This document shows, in pieces, positions 6,523 to 14,024 of a stretch of DNA of 14,706 nucleotides. Numbering within the stretch: the stretch's first letter is position 1; each line of letters starts with the position of its first letter. The DNA is from Bacteroidia bacterium (lineage in GTDB: Bacteria; Bacteroidota; Bacteroidia; Bacteroidales; Prolixibacteraceae), in NCBI GenBank assembly GCA_025358395.1, contig JANYJT010000080.1:1-14706 (forward strand), given 5' to 3'. The position numbers and the translations under genes were made by a program. The notes under the pieces are model-generated. The model was given only the letters and a program-made list of their open reading frames with translations, was not told the origin of the DNA and searched no databases.

Positions 6523-7416
6523 ATGAAGAGATTGTTGATCACCTTTTCCATTGTTCTCTGTTTTTTGCAGGCTCTCCCGCAAAAATCGGCAGATATTGGT
6601 ATTCGTATCGGGGCAGCAGTCTATTGGGGTGACTTGGAGAATGTTTCATACGAAAAGGAGGTTACTGCACTTTATGGCGTGCTTGGAAGATGGAATTTCA
6701 ACAAAAGGATGTCAATAAGAGGACAGCTGATATCAGGTACCCTGAAATCCTCCGGAACATTTCCGGGCGTAAATCTTGCCGAACCAAATTCAAAGATAAG
6801 CTTAATTGATGTCAACGGAATTCCTTACGAATTGTACTTGAAAAAGTCGGATGATTCTTACAATTTTGACCGTTCGATGCAATCATTTGAAGCTATTTTC
6901 GAGTTTAACTTCATGGATTATAGAATGGGAAGTATCACCAAAGATCGTTTTACTCCATTTTTGTCTCTCGGTGTAGGTGGGTTTTATTCCAGAGCCCCCA
7001 GAAGAGGAACTTTGGTTCTGATGCCTCAGGTGGAAGACTATCCATTTGTACCTTTCAAAGGACTTTACAGGCCTTTGCTCGATAATAGCAACAACAAGAC
7101 CAACGATGCCGATGCGCTGGCCCCTATTGTTCCAATGGGTTTTGGCATTAAATACAACCTTACCAAAAGACTCGGAGCATGTGTAGAGTTGTGCGTGAGA
7201 AAAACCTTTACCGATAACATAGATAACCTTAAGGATCCCCAGAGATTTCAAAATGCGGATCCTTTGAGGAATTCGTATCCGCCTTCCTTTGCAAACAGTT
7301 TCTTGTTAAAAAACGATTGGTACGCATCTTTGCACCTTTCGCTGCACTGGCAGGTATGGACAGATAAAGGTATTTGCAAAGTGAACGACAAAAAAGTGAA
7401 GAAAAGTGCATTCTAA
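6523..7416 (+). CDS. DUF6089-type outer-membrane β-barrel protein
   Basis: Function unknown. A 297-residue protein beginning with a Sec signal peptide (MKRLLITFSIVLCFLQALPQ, cleavage near residue 19-20). The mature part consists of alternating, aromatic-rich strands such as DIGIRIGAAVYWGDL, FTPFLSLGVGGFYSR and ACVELCVRKTFTDNIDNL, typical of a small outer-membrane β-barrel. A gene of this type normally sits just before uppS and bamA in Bacteroidales, and that position supports the family call. ATG 6523 is chosen because it starts the signal peptide; the open frame to 6478 adds a Cys-rich stretch that would mask it. The 3' end overlaps the uppS start by 11 bp. Two cysteines near the C-terminal third (ACVELCV) are unusual for a barrel. 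Placement next to BamA suggests an envelope role, by inference only. Confidence 0.85.
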   Translation: MKRLLITFSIVLCFLQALPQKSADIGIRIGAAVYWGDLENVSYEKEVTALYGVLGRWNFNKRMSIRGQLISGTLKSSGTFPGVNLAEPNSKISLIDVNGIPYELYLKKSDDSYNFDRSMQSFEAIFEFNFMDYRMGSITKDRFTPFLSLGVGGFYSRAPRRGTLVLMPQVEDYPFVPFKGLYRPLLDNSNNKTNDADALAPIVPMGFGIKYNLTKRLGACVELCVRKTFTDNIDNLKDPQRFQNADPLRNSYPPSFANSFLLKNDWYASLHLSLHWQVWTDKGICKVNDKKVKKSAF

Positions 7417-8146
7417 ACAGTTGATACCAGAAAAAATACCACAACATGTGGCCATTATCATGGATGGAAACGGTCGCTGGGCCGAACAACATGGTCTCGA
7501 CCGAATTTTTGGTCACCGCGAAGGAGTTGATGCAGTACGATCGGTTGTGGAAGGGGCAGGAGAGATTGGAATTCAATATTTAACACTCTATGCCTTTTCG
7601 ACGGAGAATTGGAACCGTCCCAAAGAGGAGGTAAATGCACTGATGGGCTTGCTGGTTCATGCCATCGTGGCCGAGACCGAAAATCTTCATAAAAACAATG
7701 TCTCCTTACGCACTATCGGCGATATCGCCTCATTACCCGATGAAGTTCAACAAAAATTGGCCGGTGCAATTTCCAAAACTGCAGCGAATACCGGGCTTCG
7801 TCTGGTACTGGCATTGAGCTATTCGGGTCGTTGGGAGATGGTGGAAGCGGCCAAAAAGATGGCCGATGAGTTAAAAAATGCCAAAATTGACAAAAGTAGC
7901 ATCAATGAGGAGTTGATTGGAAAATATCTTCCTACATTTGGCCTGCCTGATCCGGAACTGTTGATTCGTACCGGCGGTGAATTCAGAATCAGTAATTTTC
8001 TTCTTTGGCAGATCGCATATACCGAATTGTATTTTACACAGAAGTTATGGCCAGACTACCGCAAAGAGGATCTTTTTGAGGCAGTTGAAGATTTCCAAAG
8101 GAGAGAAAGACGGTTTGGAAAAACGAGTGAACAAATGAGAATCTGA
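7406..8146 (+). CDS. uppS: Isoprenyl transferase (undecaprenyl diphosphate synthase)
   Basis: Cis-prenyltransferase that extends farnesyl diphosphate with isopentenyl diphosphate to C55-PP, the lipid carrier for peptidoglycan and surface glycans; cytoplasmic face of the inner membrane. Of 246 residues. The catalytic Asp20 lies in IIMDGNGRWA (17-26), followed by the HREGVDAVR helix, the LYAFSTENWNRP motif and the C-terminal signature LLIRTGGEFRISNFLLWQ, then AYTELYFTQKLWPDY. The start is GTG at 7406: the family signature begins only about 12 residues in, and no in-frame ATG exists before the catalytic motif. The start lies inside the previous gene (11-bp overlap), suggesting translational coupling. 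The stop at 8144-8146 is one base before the bamA ATG. Confidence 0.96.
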   Translation: MHSKQLIPEKIPQHVAIIMDGNGRWAEQHGLDRIFGHREGVDAVRSVVEGAGEIGIQYLTLYAFSTENWNRPKEEVNALMGLLVHAIVAETENLHKNNVSLRTIGDIASLPDEVQQKLAGAISKTAANTGLRLVLALSYSGRWEMVEAAKKMADELKNAKIDKSSINEELIGKYLPTFGLPDPELLIRTGGEFRISNFLLWQIAYTELYFTQKLWPDYRKEDLFEAVEDFQRRERRFGKTSEQMRI

Positions 8147-8147
8147 C

Positions 8148-10718
8148 ATGGTCAAAAGAGTTGTAGTTATATTTTTCGCTTTATTTTTTAGTGCTCAATT
8201 GTATGCACAAACAGTAGCTGACAGTACTAATTTTTCCGTTTTTTACGATAGCCCCAAACATTATACGTTGGCAGGGATCGAGATTAGCGGCATCCGGTTC
8301 CTGGATACTGAAGTTTTAAAAGGCCTTTCAGGATTAAACATTGGTGATGATATTACCATCCCGGGAGATCTGGTTACTTCCGCCTTAAGAAAATACTGGA
8401 AACAAGGTCTGTTTTCTGATGTAAAAATTTCCGCATCAAAAATCATCGACGGTAAAATTTGGTTGAATATTTATCTTCAGGAGCGGCCCCGACTGGCGGC
8501 AAAGAATTATCACGGCGTTAGCAAGAGTGAAAAAGAGGACATCGAGAAGCAAGTCATGATGCTGATCGGTGGGCAGGTGACCGATAACCTTGTCAATACG
8601 GCTCAGCGGCAGATACTCAGTTTTTACCAGGGGAAAGGATTTTACAACACGGAAGTAAGCATCGTACAAAAAGATGATACAACCAAACAGAACCAGTTGG
8701 TGCTTGATATTTTTGTCAACAAAAAGACGAAAGTGAAGATCGGCGCTATTGAATTTATTGGTGCCAAACAGTTGTCCAATTACACCCTGGAGAAATCCAT
8801 GAAAAAGACCAAAGCCAAGAAACTTAGGAATTTTTTCTCCTCCAAAAAGTTTCTGCAGGACAAGTTTGACGAAGATAAGATCAATCTGATCAAGAAATAC
8901 AATGAAAATGGTTACCGCGATGCCATCATTCTTGCGGACACAATCATTAAGGATACGACAAAAAATACGGTCAGGCTTAAATATTGGATTGACGAAGGCC
9001 GGCGGTATTACATCCGCAATATCCGGTGGGTCGGAAATACCGTTTTGACGGATGTTCAGCTATCCAGGGCACTCGGTATTAACAAGGGTGATGTCTTTGA
9101 CCAGAAACTCCTCGATAAACGACTCTCCGAGGATGATGATGCCGTTTCAAACCAATACCTGAATACCGGTTATCTTTTTTTTAATCTTAATCCGGTAGAG
9201 GTGAAAGTAGAGAACGACTCCATTGATTTTGAGATGCGGATCGTAGAAGGTTCACAGGCAACTATCAACGCCATCACGATCAAAGGAAATACCAAGACCA
9301 ACGAACACGTAGCCCGTCGGGAGTTGTATACCCGCCCCGGTCAGCTTTTTAGCAAGGAAAATATCATCCGGTCGGTTCGTGAGTTGTCTCAGATGGGGCA
9401 TTTTAATCCGGAAGCGATAAAACCTGATGTGGTTCCCCATCAGGAAGATGGAACAGTCGACATTAACTATGAATTGGAAGAGCGTGCCAACGACCAGGTT
9501 GAACTTTCCGGAGGTTGGGGGGCAGGAATGTTTGTCGGTACCGTAGGATTGAAATTCTCCAACTTCTCTGTCAGGAATATTGGCAACAAAAAGGCATGGC
9601 GACCACTTCCTACCGGGGATGGTCAGACACTGACGCTCCGTGCCCAAACCAATGGATCCTACTATCAATCTTATAGTTTCTCATTTACTGAACCCTGGTT
9701 GGGCGGAAAGAAACCAAATTCCTTTACATTCTCCATCTATTATTCAAAACAGACCAGCGGAAACAGCGCTTACAACTATGGCGGATACGGAAGCGGATAC
9801 GGCAGTGGCTATGGCAGCGGATACGGTAGCGGATACGGAAACAGTTACAACCAATACAATTATGATATTACTGAAAAAATGGGTGTATTGGGCGCCTCAA
9901 TAGGTCTGGGCTACCGGTTGAAAAGGCCGGATAACTATTTTACCCTGTACCACGAATTGTCCTACCAGAGATACATTCTCGATAACTGGAAATATTTCAT
10001 CTTTCAGAACGGAACATCCAATACACTGGCGTTCAGGACAGTATTCGGAAGAAATTCTACCGACAGTCCGCTGTTTACCCGAAGAGGATCAAATTTCTCG
10101 TTTTCAGTCGCATTTACACCGCCATTTTCCTTATTTTCGAAAAAGGATTACAGCAGTACAACAATGACCTCAGCCGAGCGTTACAAATTGATCGAATACC
10201 ACAAATGGTCTTTTAAAGCCGATATCTTTACGCCACTCCAAGCCAGACCGGATGCCAAATTGATCCTCAGAACCAAATTTGAAGCCGGACTGTTGGGATA
10301 TTACAACAAGAACCTTCGTTCACCTTTCGAATCCTATAAATTGGGCGGAGACGGTATGTCGGGTTACAGCTCTTACGGAAGTGAATATATCGGCTTGCGC
10401 GGGTATGAAAACAATTCATTAACTCCTCCTCAGGGTGGTAATATTTATGAGAAAATTACCATGGAACTTCGGTACCCGATTACTTTGTCACAATCCGCGA
10501 CTATTTACGGACTGGGTTTCCTCGAAGCCGGTAATTCGTGGTACGATATCTCCGATTTCAATCCTTTCAGTATCAAGAGATCAGCAGGTTTGGGAATCAG
10601 GATTTTTCTGCCTATGTTTGGTTTGATGGGATTTGACTGGGGATATGGTTTCGACGATGGTTATACCAAAGGAACGGGAGGCAGTCAGTTCCACTTTATC
10701 ATGGGACAACAGTTTTAA
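8148..10718 (+). CDS. bamA: Outer-membrane protein assembly factor BamA
   Basis: Omp85-family core of the BAM machine, which folds β-barrels into the outer membrane. 856 residues. Signal peptide MVKRVVVIFFALFFSAQLYA is followed by five POTRA domains (about 39-114, 115-194, 195-282, 284-365 and 370-447), seen as repeated β-α-α-β-β units such as IEISGIRFLDTEVLK, IRNIRWVGNTVLTDVQLSR and INAITIKGNTKTNEHVARRE. The C-terminal barrel runs from about 450 and ends in Phe (FHFIMGQQF), as expected for a BAM substrate signal. LRGY at 750-753 matches the conserved (V/L)RG(F/Y) motif of the long lid loop. The length fits Bacteroidota BamA, which have longer loops than E. coli. Odd: a Gly-Tyr-Gly-Ser tandem repeat at 546-565 within the first part of the barrel. 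It starts one base after uppS and is followed 47 bp later by two OmpH genes. Confidence 0.97.
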   Translation: MVKRVVVIFFALFFSAQLYAQTVADSTNFSVFYDSPKHYTLAGIEISGIRFLDTEVLKGLSGLNIGDDITIPGDLVTSALRKYWKQGLFSDVKISASKIIDGKIWLNIYLQERPRLAAKNYHGVSKSEKEDIEKQVMMLIGGQVTDNLVNTAQRQILSFYQGKGFYNTEVSIVQKDDTTKQNQLVLDIFVNKKTKVKIGAIEFIGAKQLSNYTLEKSMKKTKAKKLRNFFSSKKFLQDKFDEDKINLIKKYNENGYRDAIILADTIIKDTTKNTVRLKYWIDEGRRYYIRNIRWVGNTVLTDVQLSRALGINKGDVFDQKLLDKRLSEDDDAVSNQYLNTGYLFFNLNPVEVKVENDSIDFEMRIVEGSQATINAITIKGNTKTNEHVARRELYTRPGQLFSKENIIRSVRELSQMGHFNPEAIKPDVVPHQEDGTVDINYELEERANDQVELSGGWGAGMFVGTVGLKFSNFSVRNIGNKKAWRPLPTGDGQTLTLRAQTNGSYYQSYSFSFTEPWLGGKKPNSFTFSIYYSKQTSGNSAYNYGGYGSGYGSGYGSGYGSGYGNSYNQYNYDITEKMGVLGASIGLGYRLKRPDNYFTLYHELSYQRYILDNWKYFIFQNGTSNTLAFRTVFGRNSTDSPLFTRRGSNFSFSVAFTPPFSLFSKKDYSSTTMTSAERYKLIEYHKWSFKADIFTPLQARPDAKLILRTKFEAGLLGYYNKNLRSPFESYKLGGDGMSGYSSYGSEYIGLRGYENNSLTPPQGGNIYEKITMELRYPITLSQSATIYGLGFLEAGNSWYDISDFNPFSIKRSAGLGIRIFLPMFGLMGFDWGYGFDDGYTKGTGGSQFHFIMGQQF
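9783..9842 (+). repeat. In-frame 12-bp minisatellite (GYGS ×5) in bamA
   Basis: Five 12-bp units, from GGATACGGAAGC through GGCTATGGCAGC to GGATACGGAAAC, encode Gly-Tyr-Gly-Ser four times and then Gly-Tyr-Gly-Asn (residues 546-565). Variation is nearly all at third codon positions, so the peptide is conserved while the DNA has drifted. It lies between barrel strands (FTFSIYYSKQTSG before, EKMGVLGASIGLGYRL after), probably in a surface loop. The unit is a multiple of three, so copy changes would keep the frame. Confidence 0.9.
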
Positions 10719-10765
10719 AAATATGGCCTGAAATTTGATATTTTCCTGATATAAATCGAACGAAA

Positions 10766-11281
10766 ATGAAGAAGCTTATTATTTTAGGAGTTTTTACCCT
10801 TCTTTGCATTTCTGCAAGTTTTGCCCAGAAATACGCATATGTAGATACTGATTATATTCTTGGTAAACTGCCTTCTTATGTAGCAGCACAGGAACAATTG
10901 GATAAACTATCACAGAAATACCAGAAGGAGCTGGAGACTTTGCACGCGGAGCTGGATCAGATCTACAAGGATTACCAGGGTGAAGTGGTTTTGCTATCGC
11001 AGGATATGAAAAAGAAACGCGAAGAGCAAATCGTCAACAAGGAAAAGGAGTACAAGAAACTGCAACGTCAGTATTTTGGTCCCGACGGGGATTTAGCCAA
11101 AAAGAAGGAAGCCTTGGTAAAACCTGTTCAGGATGAAGTTTTCAATGCCATCCAGACCATTGCCGAGCAAGGATCTTATTCCATGGTTTTTGACAAAGCA
11201 GGAAGTATGACCATGATTTACACCAATCCCAAATTTGATCTGAGCGATCAGGTGTTACAAAAACTTGGATATAAAAATTAA
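10766..11281 (+). CDS. OmpH/Skp-family periplasmic chaperone, first copy
   Basis: Skp-like chaperone that holds unfolded outer-membrane proteins in the periplasm and hands them to BamA; the family works as a trimer with coiled-coil tentacles. 171 residues. The signal peptide MKKLIILGVFTLLCISASFA ends before QKYAYVDTDYILGKLP, the family's start of the mature β-strand. A charged heptad-like helix region (about 40-125: QKYQKELETLHAELDQIYKD, then KKKREEQIVNKEKEYKKLQR) forms the tentacles. The C-terminal body returns with YSMVFDKAGSMTMIYTNP. The ATG at 10766 starts the signal peptide. It follows bamA by 47 bp with no terminator and precedes a second OmpH gene. The two copies share fold and length but differ clearly in sequence, so this is not a recent duplication. 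Confidence 0.95.
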   Translation: MKKLIILGVFTLLCISASFAQKYAYVDTDYILGKLPSYVAAQEQLDKLSQKYQKELETLHAELDQIYKDYQGEVVLLSQDMKKKREEQIVNKEKEYKKLQRQYFGPDGDLAKKKEALVKPVQDEVFNAIQTIAEQGSYSMVFDKAGSMTMIYTNPKFDLSDQVLQKLGYKN

Positions 11282-11294
11282 TGTTATAAATTTG
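11265..11294 (+). promoter_or_regulatory. Candidate Bacteroidota promoter for the second OmpH gene
   Basis: TTG (11265-11267) at -33 and TAAATTTG (11287-11294), an exact TAnnTTTG -7 box, are separated by 19 bp, which fits the known spacing. The -7 box is 27 bp before the ATG at 11322. The -33 element lies inside the end of the first OmpH gene. This is the best promoter match found in the window and would let the second chaperone be made independently of bamA. Confidence 0.5.
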
Positions 11295-11321
11295 CGCCAT
11301 AAAAATTAAATCAGATTGATC

Positions 11322-11840
11322 ATGAGACATTTCTTAAGTGTAATAACTTTTTCTCTTCTTTTATTTGTTGGAGCTTCAGCTTCGGCACAAACATTGAAAT
11401 TCGGTCACATTGATTTTCAGGGTTTGATCTCCACTATGCCAGAACGTGAAGTAGCACAGAAGGCTATGGCTAAGATGCAGACGGATCTTGAATCGCAATT
11501 AGCTGTTATGCAAAAAGAGTACCAAACAAAAGGACAAGAGTATGTTGCTCTGGTAAAGCAAGCTAACATTACTGATGCCATTCGTCAGGCGAAAGAGGCG
11601 GATATTCAGAGTCTGCAAGAGAGAATCACTACATTCCAGCAGCAGGCCCAGGATAATCTTCAGAAAGAAGAGAGCAAACAGTTTCAACCTGTAGTCGAAA
11701 AAGCCCGCAAAGCTATTGGCGAAGTGGCCAAAGAACAGGGCATGTTGTATGTGTTCGAAGTAAACAGCGTTTTGTATTTCAATGCCGCACAGTCAACTGA
11801 TATGATGCCATTGGTTAAAACGAAACTGGGATTGAAATAG
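11322..11840 (+). CDS. OmpH/Skp-family periplasmic chaperone, second copy
   Basis: Second Skp-like chaperone, 172 residues. The signal peptide MRHFLSVITFSLLLFVGASA leads into QTLKFGHIDFQGLISTMPER, matching the mature start of the family. A Gln/Glu/Lys-rich coiled-coil section follows (about 45-125: DLESQLAVMQKEYQTKGQEY, IQSLQERITTFQQQAQDNLQ). The C-terminal body YVFEVNSVLYFNAAQSTDMM then ends in MPLVKTKLGLK, the usual terminal pattern of Bacteroidota OmpH. ATG 11322 is chosen; a TTG two codons earlier is less likely. Tandem OmpH genes behind bamA are usual in Bacteroidota. A candidate promoter precedes it and a strong intrinsic terminator follows 22 bp after the stop, so it ends the envelope block. 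Confidence 0.95.
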   Translation: MRHFLSVITFSLLLFVGASASAQTLKFGHIDFQGLISTMPEREVAQKAMAKMQTDLESQLAVMQKEYQTKGQEYVALVKQANITDAIRQAKEADIQSLQERITTFQQQAQDNLQKEESKQFQPVVEKARKAIGEVAKEQGMLYVFEVNSVLYFNAAQSTDMMPLVKTKLGLK

Positions 11841-11862
11841 ACCGGTTGGATAAAAATATATT

Positions 11863-11890
11863 AAAGGGTGCTGGAAAGCACCCTTTTTTT
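11863..11890 (+). terminator. Strong rho-independent terminator after the OmpH genes
   Basis: AAAGGGTGCT (11863-11872) and AGCACCCTTT (11877-11886) form a perfect 10-bp stem with a GGAA loop, and the T run continues to 11890. It lies 22 bp after the second OmpH stop and 39 bp before the murI ATG, so it should separate murI from the bamA transcript. Confidence 0.93.
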
Positions 11891-11929
11891 ATGAATAATT
11901 AGTAGTTTCGGTTGCTTAAAATATTGTTT

Positions 11930-12766
11930 ATGTCGGAAAACTATCAACCAATTGGCGTTTTTGATTCCGGTTATGGCGGATTGACCATTTTTAAAGAGCT
12001 GCTCAAAGAATTGCCGCAGTACGATTACATCTATTTGGGCGATAATGCCAGAAATCCCTATGGTACCCGTTCATTTGAGGTGGTTTATGAGTATACCTGG
12101 CAAGCTGTCAGCCATTTGTTTGAACAGGGATGCAATTTGGTGGTTCTTGCTTGTAATACCGCCTCTGCCAAAGCGCTGCGCAATATCCAGCAGCTAGACC
12201 TGCCCGTAACTTATCCCGACAGACGTGTTTTAGGTGTCATCAGACCAAGTATTGAGATGATACCGGAAATGACCAAAACCGGTCATGTCGGAGTTCTGGG
12301 GACCATCGGAACCGTATTGTCTGAATCCTATCCCCTTGAGATAGCCAAAATATCACCTGACAGCCCCATCACAGTGGTACAAGAAGCTTGTCCCATGTGG
12401 GTGCCCATCGTGGAAAATAACCTGATAAATAGCCACGGCGCTGCCTCTTTTGTGGAGGAGAACCTTGCCTCACTTTTTGCCAAAGATCCGTTGATTGATA
12501 CTGTCATTCTTGGCTGTACACATTATCCTCTGTTGTCCGAAGTAATTCATCGGTTTTTACCGTCTGGAGTCACTTTACTTAACCAGGGACCGGTAGTGGC
12601 CGAAAAGCTCAGCGATTACCTTTTCAGACATCCTGAAATGGATGTGCGATGTTCCAAATCAGGACTAAGAGATTATTTTACGACTGAATCATCAAAAAAT
12701 TTCGATATTCTGGCCAATCTGTTTATTGGCGGCGAGGTCAAATCAAAACATATAAAATTGGGATAA
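11930..12766 (+). CDS. murI: Glutamate racemase
   Basis: Cofactor-independent racemase that converts L- to D-glutamate for the peptidoglycan stem peptide; cytoplasmic. 278 residues. IGVFDSGYGGLTIFKEL (8-24) carries the Asp-Ser substrate loop, YLGDNARNPYG (35-45) is next, and the two catalytic cysteines are Cys75 in VLACNTASAKAL and Cys196 in ILGCTHYPLL, with a His at 198. The start is ATG 11930 (MSENYQPIGVFDSG); the frame is open six codons further upstream with only a TTG start. A box close to the -7 consensus (TAGTTTCG, 11903-11910) lies 19 bp before the ATG, after the upstream terminator, so murI is probably transcribed separately. The 3' end faces a minus-strand gene across a perfect palindrome. 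Confidence 0.97.
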   Translation: MSENYQPIGVFDSGYGGLTIFKELLKELPQYDYIYLGDNARNPYGTRSFEVVYEYTWQAVSHLFEQGCNLVVLACNTASAKALRNIQQLDLPVTYPDRRVLGVIRPSIEMIPEMTKTGHVGVLGTIGTVLSESYPLEIAKISPDSPITVVQEACPMWVPIVENNLINSHGAASFVEENLASLFAKDPLIDTVILGCTHYPLLSEVIHRFLPSGVTLLNQGPVVAEKLSDYLFRHPEMDVRCSKSGLRDYFTTESSKNFDILANLFIGGEVKSKHIKLG

Positions 12767-12784
12767 ATCCCAATCATATGTTCG

Positions 12785-12811
12785 TAGAGACGCCTTTAAA
12801 AGGCGTCTCTA
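12785..12811. terminator. Perfect palindrome between convergent genes; likely two-way terminator
   Basis: TAGAGACGCCTT (12785-12796) and AAGGCGTCTCTA (12800-12811) are exact reverse complements with a TAA loop, giving a 12-bp stem. It lies 18 bp after the murI stop. Its right arm contains the TAG stop of the convergent phosphotransferase. The GTAGAGACG...CGTCTCTA ends resemble a palindromic repeat family I recall as dispersed in several bacterial phyla. T runs after the stem are short in both directions. Confidence 0.7.
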
Positions 12812-13906
12812 TTCGTTTTGCCACACAATTTGTTCCATGACACCAACATTTTCTTCCAAAACATTCAAATACCGCAATTGCGACATGGATCGTACCTTGT
12901 TGTGCTCAGGATACGATATCTTGTAATAGGTATCCCCGTTCAGGAAGTCGGATAGAAAGCGGATGGCCTGTTCCCAAACCATATAACGACAGGAGAAGAC
13001 GAGATTTTGCTTTTCAGGATCTGTCAAAAACTGACTGCTTTCTGAGAGATAGCCTCTTGCAAAGGATTCGAAATAATCTGCTTTGAATCCTATTTTACTT
13101 AGATCCGGTTCATCCTCAGCACCACTGTTGCAAAGGGTGCGGATGGCATCACCGAAATCGAAAAGAATCGTACCAGGCATGACCGTATCGAGATCGATGA
13201 CACAAAGAATCTGATCGTCCGGGTCATAAAGAATATTGTTGATTTTGGTATCGTTGTGGGTAATGCGCATAGGAATTTTTTCCTGATCCAGCCAATCCTG
13301 AAGTTGCAGCATTTCATCAGCTCTTTGCAACAGTTGATCGATTTCTTGTCGCATTTCGGCACATCTTCCGGCTTTGTTGCGAGAGATGGCTTCTAAAAAC
13401 TGCTGGTAACGGAATTTCCCGTTGTGAAATTTGGGGATGGTTTCAATCAGTGACGTACCATCAAGATCGGAAAGCTGAAGTTGAAAATTGCCAAACGCTT
13501 TCCCCGAGCTGAATGCCTGATCGGTATGGGTCACCTCTTCGATGCCATGTGAGTCGCGGATAAATAGAAAAAGGGTCCAGTAATTGCCGGATCCATCCTG
13601 AACGAACTGATTTCCTGTGGTAGAAGAAAGGTAGTTCATCACCTTCCTGTCCGGCTCAGCCTCACCTGCTATTATCAGTTTTTTACGAATATGCTCCGTA
13701 ACCACCCGGATGTTGTCCAGCATTCCGGGTACGTTCTTGAAAACCAGATGATTCTTGCGCTGAAGAATAAAGTCTGGATTTTGCGCACCGGTCGTCTTAA
13801 TCAAAAAAGTGTCGTTTATATGCCCATGTCCGAAAGGTTTCCACTCAGCAATCTGCTCTTCCCTGCCAAATAAAATCAAAAAACCCTTGATCTGCTGATC
13901 GGTCAT
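12809..13906 (-). CDS. APH-fold phosphotransferase, N-acetylhexosamine 1-kinase (NahK)-like
   Basis: Small-molecule kinase of the aminoglycoside phosphotransferase/choline kinase fold, 365 residues. FGHGHINDTFLI (25-36) is the nucleotide-binding loop, and FILQRKNHLVF carries a Lys likely to touch ATP. The catalytic segment is THNDTKINN (Asp219), followed by the metal-binding CVIDLDTVMPG (Asp238 and Asp240) and LFDFGDAIRT. The nearest family I recognise is NahK, once annotated as a mucin desulfatase, which phosphorylates GlcNAc/GalNAc at C1; its length (about 360) and motifs fit. A nucleotidyltransferase gene 118 bp upstream on the same strand supports a sugar-1-phosphate to NDP-sugar route. 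An antibiotic-resistance role is unlikely. The substrate remains inferred. The ATG at 13904-13906 is directly preceded by tandem 8-mers. The TAG stop is inside the palindrome shared with murI. Confidence 0.87.
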   Translation of the reverse strand: MTDQQIKGFLILFGREEQIAEWKPFGHGHINDTFLIKTTGAQNPDFILQRKNHLVFKNVPGMLDNIRVVTEHIRKKLIIAGEAEPDRKVMNYLSSTTGNQFVQDGSGNYWTLFLFIRDSHGIEEVTHTDQAFSSGKAFGNFQLQLSDLDGTSLIETIPKFHNGKFRYQQFLEAISRNKAGRCAEMRQEIDQLLQRADEMLQLQDWLDQEKIPMRITHNDTKINNILYDPDDQILCVIDLDTVMPGTILFDFGDAIRTLCNSGAEDEPDLSKIGFKADYFESFARGYLSESSQFLTDPEKQNLVFSCRYMVWEQAIRFLSDFLNGDTYYKISYPEHNKVRSMSQLRYLNVLEENVGVMEQIVWQNE

Positions 13907-13907
13907 A

Positions 13908-13939
13908 ATGTGCTAATGTGCTAATATGCTAATGTGCTA
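13908..13939. repeat. Four tandem 8-mers directly upstream of the kinase start
   Basis: ATGTGCTA occurs four times in tandem on the plus strand (third copy ATATGCTA). On the coding strand this reads TAGCACAT repeats running to within one base of the kinase ATG, so they occupy its ribosome-binding region. Copy-number change here would alter the leader but not the protein. Confidence 0.85.
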
Positions 13940-13960
13940 ATTCCAGGAATGGCTTGATCG

Positions 13961-14020
13961 CAACTCACAACTTTTCACTTTTCGTTATTCGTTTTTCACT
14001 CTCCACTCTCAACTCTCAAC
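13961..14020. repeat. Low-complexity CAACTC/TTTTCAC spacer
   Basis: A pyrimidine-rich stretch of degenerate short repeats: CAACTCACAACTTTTCAC, then TTTTCG/TATTCG units, then CACTCTCCACTCTCAACTCTCAAC with ACTCTCA in tandem at its end. It fills the gap between the nucleotidyltransferase stop and the kinase leader. It resembles the spacers around the hydrolase gene in style, but I see no shared core block. Confidence 0.6.
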
Positions 14021-14024
14021 TTTT

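Noticed and set aside
9640..9903. Plus-strand open frame with Ala-Asp-Thr repeats
   Set aside because: It is the frame-shifted reading of the bamA minisatellite; bamA is clearly the real coding frame.
13908..13939. CRISPR-like array
   Set aside because: Units are 8 bp and contiguous with no spacers, and no cas gene is present.
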